Source: Desulfosarcina sp.
GTDB taxonomy: Bacteria; Desulfobacterota; Desulfobacteria; Desulfobacterales; Desulfosarcinaceae
DNA length: 15,375 bases
Assembly (NCBI GenBank): GCA_018224455.1
Contig: JAGTUY010000529.1
Span: forward strand, 1-15,375
Direction: 5' to 3'
Shown here: positions 1-7,504 of the stretch, piece by piece
How the letters are laid out: every line of letters starts with the position of its first letter
How positions within the stretch are numbered: position 1 is the first letter of the stretch
Translations under genes and position numbers: made by a program
Notes under the pieces: model-generated
The model's input: the letters and a program-made list of their open reading frames with translations, nothing else
What the model was told of the DNA's origin: nothing
The model's database searches: none

Positions 1-83
1 ATTGCGTCTTCAGCCGCAATGAGGGCGCCAAACGGGTCTTGTGTCGGGTAAAAACTATCATTTTCCAGGCCCTGATCCGTCAA
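1..83 (-). CDS. Possible 5' end of a further minus-strand gene, cut by the window edge
   Basis: Downstream of the photolyase stop on the minus strand there are two open frames to the edge. One starts at a TTG (83-81) and reads protein-like, with residues such as ENDSFYPTQDPFGALIAAED and codons often ending in G or C. The other starts at the ATG that overlaps the photolyase stop as ATGA (61-58) and gives a basic peptide beginning MIVFTRHKTR. At most 27 codons are visible, with no recognisable family and no strong ribosome binding site. The first frame looks more like real coding sequence but needs a rare start. Either would be translationally coupled to the photolyase gene. No terminator is visible between them. 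Confidence 0.25.
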   Translation of the reverse strand, partial: MTDQGLENDSFYPTQDPFGALIAAEDA

Positions 84-1455
84 TGCGGGACCGTCCCAGG
101 TCCGCGACCTTTTCGACGTAGGCACGGATATCGCATTTGCGTTCCAGGCCGGATGCCGCCATGTAGCGCACCTTGCCGAAAATTTCCCGCTGGAACCAGG
201 CCCGGTCGTGCAGGCCGAACACCCAGCCCACGCCGGCGTATGAATTGGGATCCCGGCCGTCGAGGAAGTACCGGTTGTTCAGTGCGAGTGCCGTTTCAAA
301 CGCCTGCTCCGGCGCCGGCGACCACTCGATGATCTTCTTGCCCCAGTACATGCGCATGTAACTGTGCATGAAACCGGTGTCGCGCATCTCCGACATGGCG
401 GCGTTCCAATAGGGATCGTGGGTCTTGGCCGCCTCCAGGGTTTGCCGATCGTAGAGGGTCTCGCGCCGGTCTGCGGCATGCTCCGCCAGTGTTTTCTGCG
501 CCCAGGCCGGCAGGCAGCGGTAGCGGTCGTAGTCCGGCGTGTAGCAGACGAAATTGGCGGCCAGCTCCCGGCGCACGATCAGCTCCTCCAAATAGGCGGC
601 GCGGTCCGCTTCGGCGCCGGTGGACGCATTGGCGATCTGCAGGGCCAGGAACACCGGCGAAATCTGCCCGAAATGCAGGTAGGGGCTCATGTGTGAGATG
701 TCATCCGTCTGGGGCTGATTGCGGTTGCTGGCATAATGGTGCAGATGATGGGCGATAAATCGAAGCAGCCGCTTTTTGGCCTCCCCCGGCCCGCCTTGGA
801 AAAATGACGTGACGGCAGGGACCGTCCGGTCAATGTCGAGCCCTTCCAGGATCGCGTCGATGGCGCCAAGGTCCAGGCCTTCCGGTCCGATGTCGATGGA
901 TGCGTGTTTGGGTCGGTAGCGGGGGCAGGACACCAGGAATCGCCCCAGGTGCTTATGGATTTTGGGACGAATGGTGCGGGCCGCGTACTCGGCCTTGGGA
1001 GATACGGTGGCCACCGGCACCACCACATCACCCTCCACGGCGACGACCCGGCAGGGAGCGGATGAAGACAGCGATTGGCGCCAGGCGCGCTGGTAGCGGG
1101 TGTAGCCCACATCACAGACCAGCAGGGCCGACCGCTCCATCAGCGGGCCGATCACCGTGGCCGGATCGCCTTTTTGCACCACCATGCCGATGCGGCGCCC
1201 GGCCAGCTGGTGTCGGGTTTCAGCCAGACCTTCCAGCATGAAGCGGAAATGACGCAGGTTGGCCTCCGGATAGCTGTCGGTCAGCGCGAAGCCCACCAGC
1301 ACCGGCAGATCCAGACGATTGGCCTGGACGATGGCATATTCCAGGGCCGGGTTGTCGTGGGCCCGCTGGGACTGCTGCATCCAGTAGAGCACCCACGCGC
1401 CTTTTTGTATGTCTTTCCGATTGAGGATACTGATGCGATCCTGCGCAATGCCCAT
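58..1455 (-). CDS. phr: Class II deoxyribodipyrimidine photolyase (CPD repair)
   Basis: Repairs cyclobutane pyrimidine dimers using light and FADH-. The 465-residue product has the usual length for class II enzymes. The N-terminal alpha/beta domain (about 18-150) starts with VLYWMQQSQR and would carry any antenna cofactor. The C-terminal helical FAD domain (about 225-455) contains HMSPYLHFGQIS (255-266), ELIVRRELAANF (291-302), MRMYWGKKIIEWS (367-379) and LDGRDPNSYAGVGWVFG (398-414), which are hallmarks of class II rather than class I photolyases or cryptochromes. I chose the ATG at 1455 because GAAAGGAA lies about 10 bp upstream of it. The frame extends to an ATG at 1497, but that adds a poorly family-like leader (MPTCQTHSRKESES). 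The gene is divergent from the signalling genes and shares a 113-bp intergenic region with them. A photolyase suits an anaerobe that meets sunlit water or sediment. Confidence 0.95.
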   Translation of the reverse strand: MGIAQDRISILNRKDIQKGAWVLYWMQQSQRAHDNPALEYAIVQANRLDLPVLVGFALTDSYPEANLRHFRFMLEGLAETRHQLAGRRIGMVVQKGDPATVIGPLMERSALLVCDVGYTRYQRAWRQSLSSSAPCRVVAVEGDVVVPVATVSPKAEYAARTIRPKIHKHLGRFLVSCPRYRPKHASIDIGPEGLDLGAIDAILEGLDIDRTVPAVTSFFQGGPGEAKKRLLRFIAHHLHHYASNRNQPQTDDISHMSPYLHFGQISPVFLALQIANASTGAEADRAAYLEELIVRRELAANFVCYTPDYDRYRCLPAWAQKTLAEHAADRRETLYDRQTLEAAKTHDPYWNAAMSEMRDTGFMHSYMRMYWGKKIIEWSPAPEQAFETALALNNRYFLDGRDPNSYAGVGWVFGLHDRAWFQREIFGKVRYMAASGLERKCDIRAYVEKVADLGRSRIDGSGPGK

Positions 1456-1482
1456 TGATTCTGATTCCTTTCGCGAATGGGT

Positions 1483-1518
1483 TTGACATGTGGGCATAGC
1501 CCACGGTAAGCCTATGAT
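1483..1518 (+). promoter_or_regulatory. Candidate promoter and 6-bp inverted repeat in the divergent intergenic region
   Basis: A perfect TTGACA lies at 1483-1488 and a TATGAT at 1513-1518, but the 24-bp gap is too long for an ordinary sigma-70 promoter. Between them is the perfect inverted repeat GTGGGC-ATA-GCCCAC (1490-1504). A regulator that shortens the effective spacing, as MerR-type proteins do at 19-20 bp, is one idea, but 24 bp exceeds that range. The inverted repeat could equally be an operator for the divergent photolyase gene. Confidence 0.3.
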
Positions 1519-1568
1519 ATTCGTATATTAGATGAAAGCACAAGGGCATTTTCGAAAAGGGTCCACAC

Positions 1569-3074
1569 ATGCCAAAGGAATTGGAGAGAACAGAGCCGCT
1601 CCTGTCTGAGATCGAGACATTGCGCCGAGAGGTGACCCGGTTGAAAGACATTGAACAACGCTGCCAGAAGGCCGATGGGGCACTCAAGGCCATAAAAGAG
1701 AGAAATCGGCTATTGGGAGATAGCACGCCGCTGGGAATTTTCACCATCGACGCCCAGGGCGTCATCACCGGTATCAACCGCAAAATGCTGAGCATGTTTG
1801 CCTGGCCTTCCTCCGATGACCCGGCATCGATGAACATCTTCGATTGTCGGCCCCTGACTGCATCGGGGATTGTAGCCGATATCCAGCGCTGCATCGCCCA
1901 AAACAAACCGGTGGTCACCGAACGTCCCTACATCTCCCCCCAGGGGGCTAATATCCATCTACGCTGCTATTTCAGCCCCGTACCTGGAAGCGATGACGCC
2001 GTTGGCGGTGTGATGGCCATCGTTGAAGATTATACCGATATGAAAAGGACTGAGGAGGCCCTCAGGGAAAGTGAAAAACGCTATCGCCAATTGTTTCAAT
2101 CTGCACCCATCGCCCTGATCGAATGGGATGTCTCCCATCTGAAAGCTTATCTGGAAAAACTGCGTGCATCCGACGTTACCAATTTCAGGGAATACCTGGA
2201 GGGGCATCCCCGGGAGGTCCACCATTGCTGGTCGTTGATCAAAACCGTTGACTACAATCAGGCCTTTTTAAAACTGATGGGTGTTGCCGACAGCGCCGGA
2301 CCCAGCGGTGATTTTATTCCAACGGAAGCGGAGGGTTTTCTAAGAATGGCCCGGGAGATCATCCTGCTGGCGGCTGCAGGGAATACCGCGGAAGAACGGG
2401 AAGAGACCATCGTGACCACAACGGGTGAGCCCAAAATCGTTTTAGGAAAATCACTGGTCGTCTCAGGCCACGAAGATACCCTGGAACGAGTGGCGATTGC
2501 CATGGTGGATATCTCTCAGCGCAAAAAGGCCGAAGCGGCGTTGCGGGAAAGCGAACAACGATTTCGGGATCAAGCCCTGCGGGATGGATTGACCGGCCTA
2601 TACAACCAACGCTATCTGTACCAGTCTCTCGCCGTATGGATTGACGGTGCCAAAAACGCGGACACCCCGATTTCTGTGATATTCATGGACTTGGACCATT
2701 TCAAAACAATCGTTGACACCCATGGTCACCTCAATGGCAGCCGGGCCATCCAGAAAGTGGCCGGTACCATCGCCAATTGTCTGCAGGAGCCGGCTTTTGC
2801 CGTGGCCTACGCGGGAGACGAGTTTGTGGTGGTCTTGCCGGGGATGGATCAACCCCGGGCACTGCAAAAAGCTTCCGAGATCCGTGCCAGTATGAAAAAT
2901 ACGGTCTATGTCCTGGATCAGGGCATCGAGGTCCGGCTGCGGGCCAGCTTCGGGATAGCCACCTTCCCACAACACGCCACGGACTTAAACGGCTTGATCG
3001 CCGCCGCCGACCAGGCCCTGTTCGCCATCAAGGAAGCCGGCAAAGACGCCGTTGGCCAGTTTCAAAACCGGTAA
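1569..3074 (+). CDS. PAS-PAS-GGDEF protein, probable Hypr-type dinucleotide cyclase
   Basis: A soluble 501-residue protein with no membrane segment. An N-terminal coiled coil (about 5-50) is followed by a PAS domain (about 51-158), a second PAS-like domain with a helical insert (about 167-318, containing LRASDVTNFREYLEGHP), and a GGDEF cyclase domain (about 332-499). The metal-binding Asp is present (MDLD, D374) and the signature is AGDEF (415-419). The two PleD guanine-contact positions are changed: Asn335 corresponds to V382 and Asp344 to S391 in GHLNGSRAI. Ser at the second position is the known determinant of Hypr GGDEF enzymes (Geobacter GSU1658/GacA, Bdellovibrio Bd0367), which accept ATP and make 3',3'-cGAMP. 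There is no RxxD inhibitory site five residues before AGDEF (QEPA instead). cGAMP synthesis is inferred; a c-di-GMP enzyme or an inactive domain remains possible. It is the first gene of the signalling cluster. Confidence 0.88.
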   Translation: MPKELERTEPLLSEIETLRREVTRLKDIEQRCQKADGALKAIKERNRLLGDSTPLGIFTIDAQGVITGINRKMLSMFAWPSSDDPASMNIFDCRPLTASGIVADIQRCIAQNKPVVTERPYISPQGANIHLRCYFSPVPGSDDAVGGVMAIVEDYTDMKRTEEALRESEKRYRQLFQSAPIALIEWDVSHLKAYLEKLRASDVTNFREYLEGHPREVHHCWSLIKTVDYNQAFLKLMGVADSAGPSGDFIPTEAEGFLRMAREIILLAAAGNTAEEREETIVTTTGEPKIVLGKSLVVSGHEDTLERVAIAMVDISQRKKAEAALRESEQRFRDQALRDGLTGLYNQRYLYQSLAVWIDGAKNADTPISVIFMDLDHFKTIVDTHGHLNGSRAIQKVAGTIANCLQEPAFAVAYAGDEFVVVLPGMDQPRALQKASEIRASMKNTVYVLDQGIEVRLRASFGIATFPQHATDLNGLIAAADQALFAIKEAGKDAVGQFQNR

Positions 3075-3154
3075 CGGGTCCTGTCCGCCAAAAGAAGTTT
3101 TCAAAGAACGTGACGATCCGGGGAAAAGTTAGCCGGGATTTCAGGGTCGATACC

Positions 3155-4003
3155 ATGAAAGAGTTGATTGAGAAGCACAGGCGCTTTTTTATACCGCTAT
3201 TGCTGGTTGCGGTTTTTTCGCTCGTTTTTTTAATCGGGTGGCTTCGCTTGTTGACAGGCCCGGAATATGCCTTTTCGTTGTTATACCTCATGCCGATAAT
3301 CACCGTCACCTGGCTGGGTGGTAGACACTGGGGAGTACTGATATCAGTCGTGAGCGCCTTTTCCTGGCTTCTGGCTGACCTGTCCATGATCGATCGTTTT
3401 TCGATTTCCTTCATTCCCCTGCTCAATGAATCCTTCAGGCTCGTGGTCTTTTTGTTTATCGTCTTGATGATCGCCCGGCACAAAAACATCCTGGAGACCC
3501 AGAAGAAACTGGCCATGATGGATCCGTTGACGGGAGTGGCCAACCGGCGGGCGTTTCTCCAATTGGCCAAAACGGAAATCAATCGATCGCGTAGATACCA
3601 GAACCCTTTTTCGTTAATGGTCATCGACATCGACGATTTCAAACAGATCAACGATCATTGCGGGCATCACACGGGCGATCGCCTGCTGATTACGGTGGTT
3701 GAAGCCATCAAACACCATGTGCGTGCCATCGATATCGTCGCTCGATTCGGTGGAGACGAATTTGTGGTCCTGCTTGTTAAATCAGAGGAAAAATCCGCTG
3801 CCCTGGTCGCCCGGAAACTTCAAAAACAGCTTTTGGACATCATGCAGAAAAACCGGTGGAGCGTTACCTTCAGCATCGGTCTGGCAACTTATCACTCGGC
3901 CCCCGACAGCGTCGACGAAGCCGTCAAGGCCGCAGACGAATTGATGTATCATGTCAAGCACAATGGCAAAAACGATATCAGGCAGGCGGTGGTAAAAGCC
4001 TGA
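3155..4003 (+). CDS. Membrane-anchored GGDEF diguanylate cyclase with an intact I-site
   Basis: Predicted to make c-di-GMP from two GTP. The 282-residue product has four hydrophobic segments (about 11-33, 38-53, 57-76 and 88-107), a short linker and a GGDEF domain (about 118-280). Every key residue is present: D158 in VIDIDDF, the guanine-contact residues N166 and D175 (FKQIND, HHTGDRL), GGDEF at 199-203, and the product-inhibition motif RAID (190-193) exactly five residues before it. It is therefore a conventional feedback-inhibited cyclase, unlike its upstream neighbour. The frame is open back into the preceding gene, but the ATG at 3155 begins a natural membrane-protein N-terminus (MKELIEKHRRFF). 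A GTG at 3110 is a less likely start. The membrane region resembles small four-helix sensor modules, but I do not assign it to a named family. It lies 80 bp after the first cyclase gene and 18 bp before the kinase gene. Confidence 0.93.
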   Translation: MKELIEKHRRFFIPLLLVAVFSLVFLIGWLRLLTGPEYAFSLLYLMPIITVTWLGGRHWGVLISVVSAFSWLLADLSMIDRFSISFIPLLNESFRLVVFLFIVLMIARHKNILETQKKLAMMDPLTGVANRRAFLQLAKTEINRSRRYQNPFSLMVIDIDDFKQINDHCGHHTGDRLLITVVEAIKHHVRAIDIVARFGGDEFVVLLVKSEEKSAALVARKLQKQLLDIMQKNRWSVTFSIGLATYHSAPDSVDEAVKAADELMYHVKHNGKNDIRQAVVKA

Positions 4004-4021
4004 AACGGGGAACCAGTTTCG

Positions 4022-7000
4022 ATGAAAATTTTCGAAAATAACCCATGCCGGCTCCGCCTGATTGATGTTCTATTTTTAGTGTCCCTGCTTGTCAGTTGTC
4101 TGAATGTGGGTCAATCATGGTCTGAAGAGGTGCCCCTTAAAATCGGCGTGCTGGCCATCAGAGGCCCGCAGCAGTGTTTAGATAGTTGGTCGCCCACGGC
4201 TGAATATCTCACCCGGCAGGTTGCCGGCCGGCGCTTCGTCATCGTTCCGCTGGCCCACGACCAGATCGATCCCCGCGTGCAAGCGGGGGAGGTTGATTTT
4301 ATCCTGGCCAATTCGGCATTTTACGTCGGGCTGGAGTACCGGCATCAAACCAGTCGTATCGCCACGCTGAAAGAGCAGCGTGCCAACGGTGTGTTCACCC
4401 GCTACGGCGGCGTTATTTTTTGCCGCAGGGATCGAAAAGAGATCCGTTCCTTAAGCGACCTCAACGGCAAGTCCTTCATGGCGGTCGCCGAATCCTCGCT
4501 GGGCGGATGGCTCATGGCCTGGCGGGAATTCAAAGAAAAAGGGATCGATCCGTACCGCGACTTCAAAACGCTGCGCTTCGACGAAACCCACGACCGGGTT
4601 GTATATGCGGTACGGGATCGTGTGGTCGATGCGGGCACGGTGAGAACCGGTACACTGGAAAATCTCAGCGCCGAAGGCAAAATCGACCTGGACGATTTTT
4701 ACGTGTTCCCCCGGCTTCATGAAGCGGATGATCCCACGCCCTATTTGTGCACCACGCGCGAATATCCCAGTTGGCCCATGGCCAAGGTCAGACACACCCC
4801 TGACGCGTTGGCCGAAAAAGTCGCCGTGGCCCTGCTGCAAATGCAGCCGGATTCACCCGCGGCCGCAGCGGCCGGTTGCGCGGGCTGGACCATCCCCTTG
4901 AATTATCAGCCGGTACACGACTGCTTGAAGGCCTTGAAAGTCGGACCGTATGAAGATTTGGGCAAAATCACCCTCACGGATGTTCTGCGCAGCTACGGGC
5001 ATTGGCTGGTTTTTGCCGGTGCCGCCTTTTGCATTCTGGCCGCCTTCACCGGCGTGGTCCTGAAACTCAACCGCAGGATCCAGGCTTCACATGTAAGCTT
5101 GAAGGTCGAAATGGATCTGCACAAGCAAACGGACCGGGAATTACAAAAGGCCAAAGAACTGGCCGAAATCGCCACCCGGGCCAAAAGTGAGTTTCTGGCC
5201 AATATGAGCCATGAAATCCGCACGCCCATGAACGGCGTGATCGCCGCAGCGGATCTGGCCCTTGGCGAAACGGTGCCGCCAAAAGTCGAACACTACCTGA
5301 ACATCATCCACAGGTCCGCATACTCACTGCTGGGTATCATCAACGATATTCTGGACTTTTCCAAAATCGAAGCCGGCAAGTTCGAACTGAAAGAACGGGT
5401 TTTCAGGTTGAGCCAGGTGCTTGACCGGGTCATGGACCTGTTCGTCAACAAGGCAGCCGAAAAAGGCATCGAACTCCTGGTGGACGTCGACGCAGAGACT
5501 CCCAAGGTCATCACGGGCGATCCCCTGCGGCTGCAGCAGATTCTGACCAATCTGATCGACAACGCCATCAAATTCACCGATTCTGGCGGCGTGATCCTGC
5601 TGGGCGTCAAGACGGTGAATGAACCGGAGGCCGGAGCGGCGGCCGACGAGGTCATTCTCACCTTTTCCGTCAAGGATACGGGCACCGGCATTGCTCCGGA
5701 ATACCTCGACCTGCTTTTCGAGCCCTTTAGCCAGGCAGACACCTCTTCAACCCGCAAATACGAAGGCACCGGCCTGGGATTGAGCATCTGCAAGCAGCTA
5801 GTGACGATGATGGGCGGCGACATCGGGCTGGAAACCGAGTTGGGCCGGGGCAGCACCTTTTTCTTTACCGTGCGGTTGCGCCGACCGTCTGCCAAACCGG
5901 GCACGATGCTGGTGGTCCCCCCGGATATTCAAGGCTTGAACGTCCTCGTGGTCGACGATCTGGCCGATAGCAGAGCCGTCATGCGCAAGATTTTGGCGTC
6001 TTTGGGTTTCAGGGTTGAAGCCCTCGCTTCCGGACCGGAAGCCCTGAGTCGGCTGCATGATCATTCGCTGCGCAACAACCCCATTGACCTGATCATGATG
6101 GACTGGAAGATGCCGTCCATGGACGGTATCGAAACCTCCAAAAAGATACGGCAGGAGTTGAAGCTGTCCATGCCCATCATCATGATGACCGCTTTCGGCA
6201 AGGAAGAGCAGCGCATCGAAGCGGAGAAAGCGGGAATCAACGGCTTTCTGACCAAGCCCATCTATCCGTCGACGCTTTTTGACGCGATTATGGACGGTTT
6301 CGGGAAGGCGGGCGGCAAGGGAGCCGGCCGCAAAAAACAGTTCACGACGAGAGCCTCAATTTACCGGAAGCCTCTGAAAGGAATTCGGGTTCTGGTGGCC
6401 GAAGACAATCCCACCAACCAGCAGGTGGCCCAGGCCATATTGGAAGGCGCCGGAATCGCCGTCACCATCGTCAACAATGGCGAGGCGGCCGTGCAGGCCA
6501 TCCGTGACACCCCGTTCGATGCCGTGCTCATGGACATTCAAATGCCCCGGATGAACGGCTACGAGGCCACCCGGAAGATTCGTGAACTGCCGCAAGGGGG
6601 GACGATTCCCATCGTTGCCATGACGGCCCACGCCATGAAAGGCGACGAGGAGAAATGCCTGGAAGCAGGCATGGACGGCTACATTTCCAAACCGGTCAAT
6701 CAGGATCGCCTGTTTCACACCCTCTGGAGGTTGCTGCGGACCCGCGGGCGTCTATCGGAACAGATTGCATCTGAGGAAGATGAGGCCCCCCCAGTCCCGG
6801 ATGCCGATGGTGGAGAAATTCTGGAAGACGAAGGACTTATTGCATCCGGGAAATCCCCTGAAAGTGGTGGAATCCTTCCGGCCGAACTCCCGGGAATCGA
6901 CATCGCGCAGACCTTGGCGGCAATGAATCTGGACGGCTCCACGTTCACCCGCATTCTGACCGGCTTTCACGCGGATAACCGGGAGACCGCGCAACAATTA

Positions 7001-7504
7001 AGACAGGCCCTTGCCGCCAACGACCCGGGGCAGATGTGCCAACTGGCGCATGGCCTCAGGGGAAGTGCCGCCAACATCGGTGCCGCTCGTCTGAAAACAA
7101 CCGCACAGGCGCTGGAAGACGCCTGCCGCGGGGATTTTTCCACGGATGTCGACCCTTCCCGCCTGGAGGGGTTGATCGACAGTGCGGTGTCCGCCCTGGA
7201 CCAGGTTCTCGAATCGATTCAAATGCTGCAGGAGTGCGGGACCGCGGATGCCGCCGATTCGGCATCCGCCGTAACCGGTCTGCCGGTCGATGCGCTGTTG
7301 AAACAGCTGACCGAGGCCATTGAACTGGCCGACCCGGCACCGATCATGGAAATCATGCCTGCCCTCAGGCGACAGGCTGCCCGATGCGGATATATCGATC
7401 CGTTCAGTCTAAAAACGCTGGAAGACCAGGTCAACCGCTACGACTATGACCAGGCATTGGAAACCATTAGGAAAATCAACAAAAATGGACAGGGAACCCC
7501 ATGA
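4022..7504 (+). CDS. Hybrid sensor histidine kinase: PhnD/TtrS-like sensor, HisKA, HATPase, REC, REC, HPt
   Basis: A 1160-residue phosphorelay kinase. A signal peptide or anchor (about 11-33) precedes a periplasmic PhnD-type binding domain (about 36-315). Its motifs (YGGVIFCRRDR, DAGTVRTGTLE, AGWTIPLNYQPVH) resemble the sensor of TtrS, the tetrathionate kinase. A membrane helix (about 327-347) and a coiled linker lead to HisKA with H397 in NMSHEIRTPMNG. The HATPase domain has N514, DTGTGI (552-557) and GTGLGLS (582-588). REC1 has D645, D646, phospho-acceptor D694 and K745. REC2 has E794, D795, D838 and K890. The HPt domain has H1010 in AHGLRGSAANIG. Residues about 1085-1155 form a further helical segment of uncertain role. 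All relay residues are intact, so it should work as a His-Asp-His relay. The ligand is unknown; a sulfur oxyanion is only an inference from TtrS. The stop overlaps the next start as ATGA, which points to the HD-GYP regulator as its partner. Confidence 0.94.
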   Translation: MKIFENNPCRLRLIDVLFLVSLLVSCLNVGQSWSEEVPLKIGVLAIRGPQQCLDSWSPTAEYLTRQVAGRRFVIVPLAHDQIDPRVQAGEVDFILANSAFYVGLEYRHQTSRIATLKEQRANGVFTRYGGVIFCRRDRKEIRSLSDLNGKSFMAVAESSLGGWLMAWREFKEKGIDPYRDFKTLRFDETHDRVVYAVRDRVVDAGTVRTGTLENLSAEGKIDLDDFYVFPRLHEADDPTPYLCTTREYPSWPMAKVRHTPDALAEKVAVALLQMQPDSPAAAAAGCAGWTIPLNYQPVHDCLKALKVGPYEDLGKITLTDVLRSYGHWLVFAGAAFCILAAFTGVVLKLNRRIQASHVSLKVEMDLHKQTDRELQKAKELAEIATRAKSEFLANMSHEIRTPMNGVIAAADLALGETVPPKVEHYLNIIHRSAYSLLGIINDILDFSKIEAGKFELKERVFRLSQVLDRVMDLFVNKAAEKGIELLVDVDAETPKVITGDPLRLQQILTNLIDNAIKFTDSGGVILLGVKTVNEPEAGAAADEVILTFSVKDTGTGIAPEYLDLLFEPFSQADTSSTRKYEGTGLGLSICKQLVTMMGGDIGLETELGRGSTFFFTVRLRRPSAKPGTMLVVPPDIQGLNVLVVDDLADSRAVMRKILASLGFRVEALASGPEALSRLHDHSLRNNPIDLIMMDWKMPSMDGIETSKKIRQELKLSMPIIMMTAFGKEEQRIEAEKAGINGFLTKPIYPSTLFDAIMDGFGKAGGKGAGRKKQFTTRASIYRKPLKGIRVLVAEDNPTNQQVAQAILEGAGIAVTIVNNGEAAVQAIRDTPFDAVLMDIQMPRMNGYEATRKIRELPQGGTIPIVAMTAHAMKGDEEKCLEAGMDGYISKPVNQDRLFHTLWRLLRTRGRLSEQIASEEDEAPPVPDADGGEILEDEGLIASGKSPESGGILPAELPGIDIAQTLAAMNLDGSTFTRILTGFHADNRETAQQLRQALAANDPGQMCQLAHGLRGSAANIGAARLKTTAQALEDACRGDFSTDVDPSRLEGLIDSAVSALDQVLESIQMLQECGTADAADSASAVTGLPVDALLKQLTEAIELADPAPIMEIMPALRRQAARCGYIDPFSLKTLEDQVNRYDYDQALETIRKINKNGQGTP

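Noticed and set aside
1456..1568. GEMM-type (c-di-GMP or cGAMP) riboswitch in the leader of the signalling genes
   Set aside because: I looked for the conserved GEMM core in the intergenic stretches and did not see it.
1220..1918. Minus-strand open frame of 232 codons spanning the divergent promoter region
   Set aside because: It overlaps two real genes in the wrong frame and its sequence shows no family features.
2777..3154. N-terminal extension of the second cyclase
   Set aside because: The extension lies inside the GGDEF domain of the first gene in another frame; the ATG at 3155 gives a natural membrane N-terminus.
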